The notes beneath the pieces are model-generated. The model saw only the letters and a list, made by a program, of their open reading frames with translations. It did no database searches and had not been told where the DNA came from. Below, piece after piece: positions 1 to 6,500 of a DNA stretch of 10,124 bases; position 1 is the first letter of the stretch; each line of letters opens with the position of its first letter. Origin of the DNA: Marinosulfonomonas sp. (GTDB lineage Bacteria > Pseudomonadota > Alphaproteobacteria > Rhodobacterales > Rhodobacteraceae); assembly GCA_015494385.1 (NCBI GenBank), contig WGBJ01000278.1:1-10124 (forward strand). The letters run 5' to 3'. A program made the translations under genes and the position numbers.

Positions 1-1
1 C

Positions 2-262
2 CCTTATGAACGCCACATGCGAACCTCTCTGGCCTATCGCCTGTGCCTTGTGGCCGAAGGGCGCTTCGATGCCATGCTGACCCTGCGCCCGACATGGGAA
101 TGGGATGTCGCCGCCGGTGCCCTGATCGCACAAAAGGCCGGCGCCATAGTCACCGATAAAACCGGTGCCAAACCGCTGTTCAACACCCCCCAGCCCCAGT
201 TAAACGGCATCCTTGCCGCAGGCCCCGTGCTGCACAAAGCCATCCGTAGCGAACTGGCCTGA
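2..262 (+). CDS. cysQ: 3'(2'),5'-bisphosphate nucleotidase / inositol monophosphatase family protein, C-terminal part (5' truncated by window edge)
   Basis: The reading frame is open from the window edge to a TGA at 260-262 and gives about 86 C-terminal residues; the usual family length is about 260, so most of the protein lies outside. The visible part has the second signature of the inositol-monophosphatase superfamily, WEWDVAAGALIAQKAGA. Its Asp-x-Ala-Ala-Gly core supplies a metal-ligand aspartate in these Mg-dependent, Li-sensitive phosphatases. The stretch before it (LAYRLCLVAEGRFDAML) matches the usual run ahead of that motif. CysQ proteins dephosphorylate 3'-phosphoadenosine 5'-phosphate in the cytoplasm, recycling the by-product of sulfate assimilation. 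The choice of CysQ over a plain inositol monophosphatase rests on family appearance and on the recalled alphaproteobacterial order cysQ-DUF4170-Kdo transferase-lpxK. The catalytic N-terminal motifs cannot be seen. Confidence 0.8.
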   Translation, partial: PYERHMRTSLAYRLCLVAEGRFDAMLTLRPTWEWDVAAGALIAQKAGAIVTDKTGAKPLFNTPQPQLNGILAAGPVLHKAIRSELA

Positions 263-376
263 CCCATCTTTGTTCCATAAATATCCGCGCCGCAGGCATA
301 GAATCTCTTTCTCGCCCTGCGCCAATCCACTACTGTCCCCGCAAACCGGACACAAACCATATCGGAGCGAACACCC

Positions 377-622
377 ATGACCCAACGCCTGCACCTCGTC
401 TTTGGCGGCGAATTGATTGACCCCACCAAAAACGCCTTCAAAGACGTGAACGATATCCATATCGTCGGCATGTTCCCGAACTATGAATCCGCCTATAACG
501 CCTGGAAGGCCGAGGCCCACCGCACAGTTGATAACGCCCACATGCGCTATTTCATTGCCCATATCCACCGCCTTCGGGATGAAGAGGTCGAAGCCTCGCC
601 CACCGAAGAGCTGGACGGCTGA
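377..622 (+). CDS. DUF4170 domain-containing small protein
   Basis: An 81-residue soluble protein with no signal peptide and no membrane segment. It looks like the DUF4170 family: a short N-terminal strand (RLHLVFGGEL), a central FPNYESAYNAWKAEAHRTVD block that probably forms a helix, and a YFIAHIHRLRDEE strand-helix before an acidic tail. The family has no experimentally known function that I can recall. The start is the ATG at 377, with GGAG at 365-368 nine bases upstream. The 114 bp before it, after cysQ, is AT-richer than the genes but shows no convincing promoter, so either read-through from cysQ or a weak local promoter is possible. The Kdo-transferase-like gene starts 18 bp downstream, so the two are very probably co-transcribed. 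A link to LPS assembly is inference from position only. Confidence 0.85.
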   Translation: MTQRLHLVFGGELIDPTKNAFKDVNDIHIVGMFPNYESAYNAWKAEAHRTVDNAHMRYFIAHIHRLRDEEVEASPTEELDG

Positions 623-640
623 TAGGCAGGGTTTTCCCCG

Positions 641-1894
641 ATGTCCCTTGGCCTGAAAATCTATCTTGCGAATGCAAAGCGCGCCGGTGCGCGGGCTTTG
701 CAGGAACAGCAGGCTGATGGTGACGATACGCAATTACGTCTTGCCCGCCCCGCCGGGAAACTGGTCTGGCTACACGCCTCCAACCCCGAAGAAATCTCGC
801 CGGTGCAGGAACTGATCCGTGCATTGGCGGTTGAACGTGGCGACGTTTCCTTTCTGGTGACAACGCCGGAAAATACAAGGATCGACCTGCCGTTTCAGAA
901 CAGCTGCGATCAGCCCTGCCTGCACATGCCGGCCCCGCCCGACACCCCGCAACAGGTGACCCGGTTTCTGGATCACTGGCGCCCGACCATCGCGGTCTGG
1001 GCCGGATCCACCCTGCGCCCGTCCCTGTTGGTGGAAACACACGATCGCAATATTCCGCTGCTGATGGTCGATGCCCGCAGTCGCGCACGGATTGACGGGC
1101 GCAAGCGCTGGAAAACAGGGATGATCATGACGCTGCTGGCCATGTTCGACCGTATCCTTGGTGGCAAAACCGAAGTCGTGTGGCGTCTGATCCGGCAGGG
1201 CGCTATCCCGTCCAGAACCGAGGCCTGCGGGCTGCTGGAAGAAGGCGCAACAACCCTGTTTTGCGATGACAGGGATCGCGATGACATGGCCGCCATTCTG
1301 GCCGCCCGCCCCGTCTGGCTGGCGGTAAAAACAATTGAGGGCGAAGAAAATATCGTCGCCACCGCACACCGCACCGCCAGCCGCCAGTCCCACCGTCTGT
1401 TGCTGGTCATATCCCCTATGGACAGCACCCGCGGGGACGCAGTGGCCGAATCCCTGACCAGGGAGGGCTGGATCGTTGCCCAGCGCTCCAAAGGGCAGGA
1501 TCCGGACGAACATATCCAGATATTCATTGCCGATGCGCCGGATGAACTGGGCCTGTGGCTCCGGTTGGCGCCGGTTTGTTTTATCGGCAATTCGCTGATC
1601 AAAGGGGGCAAGGGATGTTCCCCGTTCGAGGCTTCGGCGCTGGGATCAGCGATTCTGCATGGCCCGAATGTTCAGGACTACCGCACCGGATACGCCCGTC
1701 TGGACACCGCCGGCGCGGCCCGCGAAGTGCGTGATGCTGGCAATCTGGCCACCAATCTGCAAGAAATGCTGGGCCCCGATGTGGCCGCCGCGATGGCCCA
1801 CGCGGGCTGGGCAATCTCGACCAGCGGGGCCGAAGCTGCCGACCACACGGTCGAAGTGATCCTGAAAACCCTGCAAGAAGCCGAGGAGAGATAA
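641..1894 (+). CDS. Divergent 3-deoxy-D-manno-octulosonic acid transferase-like glycosyltransferase (WaaA/KdtA family)
   Basis: A 417-residue GT-B glycosyltransferase resembling WaaA/KdtA, which adds Kdo from CMP-Kdo to lipid A precursor at the inner face of the cytoplasmic membrane. The N-terminal domain keeps HASNPEEI (45-52), where E51 aligns with the catalytic base Glu of the canonical HAVSVGE motif, and a [10 protein letters not shown] strand. The C-terminal domain keeps [17 protein letters not shown] (223-239), [19 protein letters not shown] (301-319) and an [18 protein letters not shown] block (327-344). Several signature motifs are altered: the usual ETELWP region reads GSTLRP (122-127), the usual PRHPER reads SPMDSTR (258-264), and GGHNPLEP becomes [10 protein letters not shown]. 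The usual N-terminal membrane anchor is weak or absent. A run AGGG about nine bases upstream serves the ATG at 641. The TAA overlaps the lpxK ATG by one base, so expression is coupled. I recall similar divergent versions in roseobacters alongside a normal waaA elsewhere, so I give no symbol; donor and acceptor are uncertain. Confidence 0.78.
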   Translation: MSLGLKIYLANAKRAGARALQEQQADGDDTQLRLARPAGKLVWLHASNPEEISPVQELIRALAVERGDVSFLVTTPENTRIDLPFQNSCDQPCLHMPAPPDTPQQVTRFLDHWRPTIAVWAGSTLRPSLLVETHDRNIPLLMVDARSRARIDGRKRWKTGMIMTLLAMFDRILGGKTEVVWRLIRQGAIPSRTEACGLLEEGATTLFCDDRDRDDMAAILAARPVWLAVKTIEGEENIVATAHRTASRQSHRLLLVISPMDSTRGDAVAESLTREGWIVAQRSKGQDPDEHIQIFIADAPDELGLWLRLAPVCFIGNSLIKGGKGCSPFEASALGSAILHGPNVQDYRTGYARLDTAGAAREVRDAGNLATNLQEMLGPDVAAAMAHAGWAISTSGAEAADHTVEVILKTLQEAEER

Positions 1895-2886
1895 TGCAGC
1901 CCCCCCGCTTCTGGTTCACCCCTGCCAACCGCCCTGCATTGATGGCCCGCCTGCTGTCGCCGCTGGGCGCAATCTATGCCAAAGCCACGGCCAAACGTGT
2001 GGCGCAACCGGCGCAATATCATGCGCCCGTGCCGGTGATCTGTGTTGGCAATATCAACGCGGGCGGCACCGGCAAAACCCCTACCGCCATCGCCATCGTG
2101 CAGCGCCTGCAGGCCGCAGGTCACACCCCGCATGTGGTGACGCGCGGTTATGGCGGATCATTGCAAGGGCCGGTTCAGGTGGACGAGGTCCGTCACAGCG
2201 CCGCCGAAACCGGCGACGAACCACTGCTGCTGGCCGCGTTCACCCCCACTTGGGTTGCCAAGGACCGCGCCGAAGGGGCCAAGGCCGCTGTCGATGCAGG
2301 GGCCGACATCATTGTGCTGGATGACGGGTTCCAGAACCCCGCCCTGCACAAGGATATATCCGTGGTGGTGGTGGATGCCGCCATCGGCTTTGGCAATGGC
2401 CGTGTGCTGCCTGCTGGCCCCTTGCGCGAACCCGTTGCCGCAGGACTGGCCCGCGCCGATCTGCTGATATCCATTGGCGGCGAAACCCAGCAAGCGGCGT
2501 TTGAACAGGCATGGGGTGATAAAATCAACCTGCCGCATCTGACCGGCCGTCTGGCCCCGCTGCAAACCGGTATTGAATGGCAGGATCAACCCGTGCTGGC
2601 CTTTGCCGGTATCGGCCATCCGGCAAAATTCTTTGCCACCCTGCGTGGTCTGGGCGCCGACCTGCTACACACCGAAGCCCTAAGCGATCACCAGCCCCTG
2701 ACCGCCGCCCTGATGAAACGTCTGGCCTTCGAAGCCAAAGCACTGGGCGCGATCATGGTCACCACCGAAAAAGACGCCGTGCGCCTGCCCGCCGCTTTTC
2801 GCGCCGAGGTCGTGACATTGCCGGTTCGTCTGGAAATAGCCGACTGGAGCGCGTTTGATACCGCGCTCGCAGCCATTACAAAATAG
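1894..2886 (+). CDS. lpxK: Tetraacyldisaccharide 4'-kinase (lipid A 4'-kinase)
   Basis: A 330-residue LpxK of normal length. It phosphorylates the 4' position of tetraacyldisaccharide-1-phosphate to make lipid IVA, at the cytoplasmic face of the inner membrane. A P-loop, [12 protein letters not shown] (52-63), sits after an N-terminal segment typical of the family ([15 protein letters not shown]) that docks on the membrane. The family block [13 protein letters not shown] (143-155) is followed by [14 protein letters not shown] (167-180). [10 protein letters not shown] (238-247), LSDHQPLT (263-270) and [11 protein letters not shown] (289-299) complete the family pattern. All expected motifs are intact, so the enzyme should be active. 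The ATG at 1894 overlaps the stop of the upstream gene in TAATG, with a GAGGAGAG ribosome-binding run at 1883-1890. It ends one base before the stop of the convergent dsbA-type gene, so no dedicated terminator fits between them. Confidence 0.96.
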   Translation: MQPPRFWFTPANRPALMARLLSPLGAIYAKATAKRVAQPAQYHAPVPVICVGNINAGGTGKTPTAIAIVQRLQAAGHTPHVVTRGYGGSLQGPVQVDEVRHSAAETGDEPLLLAAFTPTWVAKDRAEGAKAAVDAGADIIVLDDGFQNPALHKDISVVVVDAAIGFGNGRVLPAGPLREPVAAGLARADLLISIGGETQQAAFEQAWGDKINLPHLTGRLAPLQTGIEWQDQPVLAFAGIGHPAKFFATLRGLGADLLHTEALSDHQPLTAALMKRLAFEAKALGAIMVTTEKDAVRLPAAFRAEVVTLPVRLEIADWSAFDTALAAITK

Positions 2887-2887
2887 C

Positions 2888-3565
2888 TTATTCGGCCAGC
2901 TTCGCATCCAGAGCTGCCGAGAAATCCTCATAGCTCATGTTGGAATACTTCTCGCCCTGAATCAGGAACGACGGGGTCGAATCCATGTTGTCACGGGTGA
3001 AATTCTGCTGATACCACGCCACAAGGGTTTTCACGTTGTCTTCGTCACTGAAACAGGCGTCCAGCTGTTCGTTGGTCATGCCTGCTGTCAGGCCAACCTT
3101 GCGCAGGTTATCGACCACAGCCGCCGGCTCACCTTCGCCCAGCCATGCTTTCTGGTCTTCCATCAGAATATCGGTGATCCCGAAATAACGCATTTCGCCA
3201 CCACAGCGCGCCATCAGACTGGCCCACAGGCCGTATTTGTCAAAATAGGCTTCGCGAAAAATGAAACGCACCTTGCCGGTATCAATGTAGTTCTTTTTGA
3301 TTTGCGGCAACACATCCGTATGAAAGCGCGAACAATGCGGACAGGTAAAGCTGGCATATTCCACCACTGTCACCGGTGCGTCCTTGTCCCCCATCGCCAT
3401 TTCGACAACGCCGGATGTATCAATCTCGTCTGTGGTTTCAGCCATTGCCGCGCCAAAACCCGCGCTGCTTGTTGTGCCTGGTAGCGCATTATTGGCGTTC
3501 AACCAATACGCCCCGCCGCCAGCCAAAGCCAATGCACCTGTTCCGATGAATACCCTGCGTTTCAT
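2888..3565 (-). CDS. DsbA-family periplasmic thiol:disulfide oxidoreductase
   Basis: A 225-residue exported thioredoxin-fold protein. The N-terminus MKRRVFIGTGALALAGGGAYWL is a signal sequence; its RRVFI resembles a twin-arginine motif, so Tat or Sec export are both possible. The active site is C75-P-H-C78 in YASFTCPHCSRFH, the classical DsbA dithiol, and the cis-proline loop is T197-P198. These point to oxidation (or isomerisation) of periplasmic protein cysteines. Two more cysteines, C121 and C171, lie in the helical insertion and could form a second disulfide; an extra pair of this kind is known from Wolbachia alpha-DsbA1. The start at 3565 is chosen because AGAGGA sits 6 bases upstream and the signal peptide begins there. 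The longer frame upstream overlaps the DUF721 gene. Only 13 bp separate it from that gene, so they form an operon. Confidence 0.92.
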   Translation of the reverse strand: MKRRVFIGTGALALAGGGAYWLNANNALPGTTSSAGFGAAMAETTDEIDTSGVVEMAMGDKDAPVTVVEYASFTCPHCSRFHTDVLPQIKKNYIDTGKVRFIFREAYFDKYGLWASLMARCGGEMRYFGITDILMEDQKAWLGEGEPAAVVDNLRKVGLTAGMTNEQLDACFSDEDNVKTLVAWYQQNFTRDNMDSTPSFLIQGEKYSNMSYEDFSAALDAKLAE

Positions 3566-3571
3566 AGACAA

Positions 3572-3577
3572 TCCTCT
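3572..3577 (-). promoter_or_regulatory. Ribosome-binding site deciding the dsbA-type start
   Basis: AGAGGA on the minus strand, 6 bases before the ATG at 3565 and lying in the 13-bp gap after the DUF721 stop. It supports the 225-residue protein over a start at 3589 (MNIKRGLS), which would overlap the DUF721 coding end, and over the longer open frame that reaches 3811. Confidence 0.7.
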
Positions 3578-3578
3578 T

Positions 3579-4103
3579 TTAATGTTCATTACGGGATATA
3601 ATGTTTGCACCCAACGCTGCAAGAGCATCGCGCAAACCGTCATCCGCGATCGGTTCTGCCACCTTGCGGGCGGCCTGTTTGATTTCGGGGGTCGGCTGGG
3701 CCGGTTTTGACTTGGGCGCTGGTGCAAATTGCGCCTGCCCTTCGGCAAATCCGATGGGCGCCGTCTGGGTGATACGCACCTTTGCAATCGCGCTGTAGCC
3801 ATAGCAGGCATTCACCCGCTCGCGCAGCTGTTCCTTTTGCATCTCGAGCATCGGGGCCTGTGCGCCCGTGGTCAAGATGGTCAACGTCGCCCCAAGGCTG
3901 TCGCGGCCATATTTTACATGCACGGGACGGGCCATTCGGGCAATATCCTCGCCCACGATTTCGGGCCAGTGGGTCAACAGACGGCTGACGGCAAAGCCGC
4001 GCGATTCGCCGGCGGTGCGGATACGCTCGCGCAGCAGGCTCGAGGTGCGTTGGAACCCCTTTTTGCCGTATCTTCGCTGTGTATATCCGGTTGTTTGCTT
4101 CAC
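3579..4103 (-). CDS. DUF721 / DciA-like protein (putative replicative helicase loader)
   Basis: A 174-residue basic cytoplasmic protein. An N-terminal basic stretch (TQRRYGKKGFQRTSSLLRE) leads into a DUF721 core: RLLTHWPEIVGEDIARMARPV (about 41-61) with the conserved Trp-x-x-Ile-Val-Gly pattern, then a strand ATLTILTTGAQAPMLEMQ and a helix KEQLRERVNACYG. A Pro/Ala/Lys-rich linker (about 125-145) and a C-terminal helix follow. DUF721 proteins related to DciA help load the DnaB-type helicase in bacteria lacking DnaC; the family is fairly certain, the role here is inference. The start codon is GTG at 4103, with GGAAAG about five bases upstream. It is the first gene of a minus-strand operon with the DsbA-type protein and diverges from mutY, an arrangement common in alphaproteobacteria. 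Confidence 0.85.
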   Translation of the reverse strand: MKQTTGYTQRRYGKKGFQRTSSLLRERIRTAGESRGFAVSRLLTHWPEIVGEDIARMARPVHVKYGRDSLGATLTILTTGAQAPMLEMQKEQLRERVNACYGYSAIAKVRITQTAPIGFAEGQAQFAPAPKSKPAQPTPEIKQAARKVAEPIADDGLRDALAALGANIISRNEH

Positions 4104-4128
4104 GTCGTCTTTCCGTTGGCTCGCTGCT

Positions 4129-4157
4129 ATTCTAAACAGGTTCGGGCAGGGTGCCAG
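4129..4157 (-). promoter_or_regulatory. Candidate sigma-70-type promoter of the DUF721-dsbA operon
   Basis: On the minus strand, CTGGCA (4152-4157, 4 of 6 to TTGACA) is 17 bases from TAGAAT (4129-4134, 5 of 6 to TATAAT). It lies in the 82-bp gap between the divergent DUF721 and mutY genes. Transcription would begin near 4122, leaving a leader of about 18-20 nt that contains the GGAAAG ribosome-binding site. It is read by eye with no experimental support. Confidence 0.4.
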
Positions 4158-4185
4158 AACAATAGCACAAAAGGACGGATAAAGT

Positions 4186-5241
4186 TTGCGTGAGGTGGAA
4201 TTAAGCGATGCTTTGCTGGGTTGGTATGACGCCCATGCCCGCGTCCTGCCGTGGCGTGTGCCGCCAATGGAATCGCGCGTTGGCGTGTTGCCCGATCCCT
4301 ATCACATCTGGCTGTCCGAGGTAATGTTGCAGCAAACCACCGTCGCCGCCGTGATCAGATATTTCCACGCCTTCACCACCCGCTGGCCCACCATTCACGA
4401 TCTGGCGGCGGCAAAGGATGCCGAAGTGATGGGCGAATGGGCCGGTCTGGGCTATTATGCCCGCGCCCGCAACCTGCTGAAATGCGCCCGCATGGTGGTG
4501 GCCGATCATGGCGGGGCCTTTCCCGATACCCGCGACGGGTTGCTGTCCCTGCCCGGCATCGGCCCCTACACCGCCGCCGCCATCGCCGCGATTGCCTATG
4601 GGCACAGCGAAACCGTGGTGGATGGCAATATCGAACGGGTGATGGCGCGGTTGCATGACATCCACACGCCCTTGCCTGCCGCCAAACCGGAACTGACCGC
4701 CCTTGCGGCCACCCTGACCCCGCAGGATCGGGCCGGAGATTACGCGCAGGCCGTGATGGACCTTGGCGCCACCATCTGCACCCCGAAATCCCCCGCTTGC
4801 GGGCTTTGCCCGTGGGCCAAAGCCTGCATCGCCCGCACCCAAGGCACCGCCGCCGACCTGCCCAAACGCGCCCCGAAAATCCGCAAACCCACCCGCTATG
4901 GCATCGCCTATATCGCGCGGCGGGGTGATGGTGCATGGCTGCTGGAACGCCGCCCCGACAAGGGGCTTTTGGGCGGGATGCTGGGCTGGCCCAGTGCGGA
5001 ATGGGGCGCAAAACCTGTGGCGCAACCACCGCTAAAGGCCGACTGGCAAACCCTGCCCGCCGAGGTGCGCCACACCTTTACCCACTTCCACCTGCGCCTG
5101 ACCGTTCAGGTGGCCAGTGTTGCGGATGAAACCCCCGATACGGGCTATTTCCTGCCCGCCGACCAATTCAGCTCCGACGACCTGCCGACCGTCATGCGCA
5201 AAGCCTATAATCTGGCCAAAGGACACCTGTTAGCGGATTGA
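4186..5241 (+). CDS. mutY: A/G-specific adenine DNA glycosylase
   Basis: A 351-residue MutY, which removes adenine mispaired with 8-oxoguanine in base-excision repair. Order of domains: a six-helix domain with the catalytic Glu E45 in SEVMLQQTTV; a helix-hairpin-helix LLSLPGIGPYTAAAIAAIAY (119-138) with the catalytic Asp D146 in VVDGNIERV; a [4Fe-4S] cluster from C198-x6-C205-x2-C208-x5-C214; and a C-terminal NUDIX-like 8-oxoG recognition domain (about 236-350) with LLGGMLGWP and HTFTHFHLRL. All key residues are present and the length is normal. The start is a TTG at 4186, supported by AAGGA at 4171-4175; the first in-frame ATG (VMLQQ) would delete the catalytic Glu and is excluded. It diverges from the DUF721 gene. 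Confidence 0.96.
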   Translation: MREVELSDALLGWYDAHARVLPWRVPPMESRVGVLPDPYHIWLSEVMLQQTTVAAVIRYFHAFTTRWPTIHDLAAAKDAEVMGEWAGLGYYARARNLLKCARMVVADHGGAFPDTRDGLLSLPGIGPYTAAAIAAIAYGHSETVVDGNIERVMARLHDIHTPLPAAKPELTALAATLTPQDRAGDYAQAVMDLGATICTPKSPACGLCPWAKACIARTQGTAADLPKRAPKIRKPTRYGIAYIARRGDGAWLLERRPDKGLLGGMLGWPSAEWGAKPVAQPPLKADWQTLPAEVRHTFTHFHLRLTVQVASVADETPDTGYFLPADQFSSDDLPTVMRKAYNLAKGHLLAD

Positions 5242-5288
5242 GTTTCGGGACGGCTTGTGCCTAGATACCCCAAACGCGCCAGAGTGAT

Positions 5289-5292
5289 GGAG
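5289..5292 (+). promoter_or_regulatory. Ribosome-binding site deciding the alkB-type start
   Basis: GGAG followed by a 6-base spacer to the ATG at 5299. It favours the 377-residue protein over the GTG at 5257 or the ATG at 5287, neither of which has a comparable site. Confidence 0.6.
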
Positions 5293-5298
5293 ACAAGT

Positions 5299-6432
5299 AT
5301 GACCAGTATCAGTCAGGTCGCAAAACCCGCATCCGCATTGCCGTTCTGGATATCGCTGGGCGCTGTGCCGCTGGCCCTTATCGGCGCAATCTATGGCGGC
5401 TGGTGGACCATCCTGCTGGCGTTTTACGGCTGGACGGCGGCCTCGGTTCTGGACGCGATACTGGGCCTGAACGAAACCAACCCCGACACCGAAACGGACG
5501 AGGCCGACCTGTTCTGGTACCGCCTAGTCACGCTGATCTGGTTCCCGATCCAGTTCGCGCTGATCTTCGGCATGATCTGGTGGACGGCCACCACCACTCA
5601 CTTGTCCCTGCTGGAAAAACTCGTTCTGTTCTACGGCGTTGGCGCGGTTTCGGGCAGCACCGGCATTGTCTATGCGCATGAATTGATGCACCAGAAAACC
5701 CGACTGGAACGCTGGCTGGCCGATCTGCTGCTGGCCACGGTGCTTTACAGCCATTTTCGCACCGAACACCTGCTGGTGCATCACATCTATGTCGGCACCC
5801 CGCGCGATGCGGTGACGGCGCGCTATAACGAGGGGTTCCATCAGTATTTCCCCCGCGTGCTGCGCGAATGTCCTGCCTCGGCATGGCAGGCCGAAAGCAA
5901 AATGCTGGCCCGCAAGGGGCTGGGGCCGTTCCATCGGTCCAACCCGTTCTGGCGCTATGCGGTACTGCAAGCGGCAGCCCTGTTTCTGGCATGGTATCTG
6001 GGCGGCTGGGCCGGAGTGGGGTTCTTCCTGTTTCAGGCCTTTGTCGCCATCTGGTATCTGGAACTGACCAACTATGTCGAACACTACGGGTTGACCCGCA
6101 AACATCTGGGCGACGGGCAATATGAACACGTCAAACCGCACCATTCATGGAACGCGGCGCATACGGCCTCGAACTGGTTGCTGATCAACCTGCAACGCCA
6201 TTCCGACCACCACTATAAACCGGCCCGCCGGTTTCCGCTGTTGCAAACCTATTCCGAGGCCGACGCCCCGCAACTGCCGCGCGGCTATCCCCTGATGACA
6301 GCGCTGGCGATGATGCCCCACCTGTGGCGCCGCCGGATGAACCCGCGCGTGCGCCAATGGCGGGCGACGTATTACCCCGAAATCACCGATTGGGAGCCAT
6401 ATAAAAAAGGCACCACGCCGCTACCGCGCTAG
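5299..6432 (+). CDS. AlkB-family alkane 1-monooxygenase (membrane non-haem di-iron hydroxylase)
   Basis: A 377-residue integral membrane enzyme of the AlkB/fatty-acid desaturase superfamily. In its family it hydroxylates terminal methyl groups using O2 and electrons from rubredoxin. Hydrophobic segments lie at about 13-52, 75-97, 105-124, 140-150 and 221-256. The histidine boxes that bind the two irons are all present: H127-E-L-M-H131; H152 with E156-H157-L-L-V-H161-H162; and LQRHSDHH (298-305), plus the AlkB signature NYVEHYG (258-264). The second box has Val where most alkane hydroxylases have Gly (EHxxGHH), so the substrate may not be medium-chain alkanes. No rubredoxin or rubredoxin reductase gene is in the window. 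It follows mutY by 57 bp and could be read through from it or have its own promoter. The family call is firm; the substrate is not. Confidence 0.9.
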   Translation: MTSISQVAKPASALPFWISLGAVPLALIGAIYGGWWTILLAFYGWTAASVLDAILGLNETNPDTETDEADLFWYRLVTLIWFPIQFALIFGMIWWTATTTHLSLLEKLVLFYGVGAVSGSTGIVYAHELMHQKTRLERWLADLLLATVLYSHFRTEHLLVHHIYVGTPRDAVTARYNEGFHQYFPRVLRECPASAWQAESKMLARKGLGPFHRSNPFWRYAVLQAAALFLAWYLGGWAGVGFFLFQAFVAIWYLELTNYVEHYGLTRKHLGDGQYEHVKPHHSWNAAHTASNWLLINLQRHSDHHYKPARRFPLLQTYSEADAPQLPRGYPLMTALAMMPHLWRRRMNPRVRQWRATYYPEITDWEPYKKGTTPLPR

Positions 6433-6455
6433 CCGCTCATCGCTTCCTGTCGGGC

Positions 6456-6477
6456 GCTTTTCGCAGGCGCGGAAAGC
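6456..6477. terminator. Weak hairpin between convergent alkB-type and E1 genes
   Basis: GCTTTTCGC (6456-6464) pairs with GCGGAAAGC (6469-6477) around the 4-base loop AGGC; one of nine pairs is U-G in the plus-strand transcript. It sits between two convergent stop codons (6432 and 6501), where a terminator is expected. No T-run follows on either strand, so intrinsic termination is doubtful. Confidence 0.3.
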
Positions 6478-6500
6478 CGTCAGGCTTGAGGAGCCGCCTT

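Noticed and set aside
263..376. Possible promoter between cysQ and the DUF4170 gene (TTGTTC at 270, TAGAAT at 299)
   Set aside because: The two boxes are 23 bases apart, too far for a sigma-70 promoter, and no better pair was seen.
770..1513. Minus-strand frames opposite the WaaA-like gene
   Set aside because: They overlap a gene with clear family motifs and translational coupling to lpxK. The antisense products show no recognisable domain and no ribosome-binding site.
2855..3484. Plus-strand open frame of 209 codons opposite the dsbA-type gene
   Set aside because: It is the complement of the CPHC-containing oxidoreductase, begins inside lpxK in another frame, and has no domain.
4201..5025. 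Long minus-strand frames opposite mutY
   Set aside because: Gly/His/Arg-rich low-complexity translations with no motif, fully covered by an intact mutY on the other strand.
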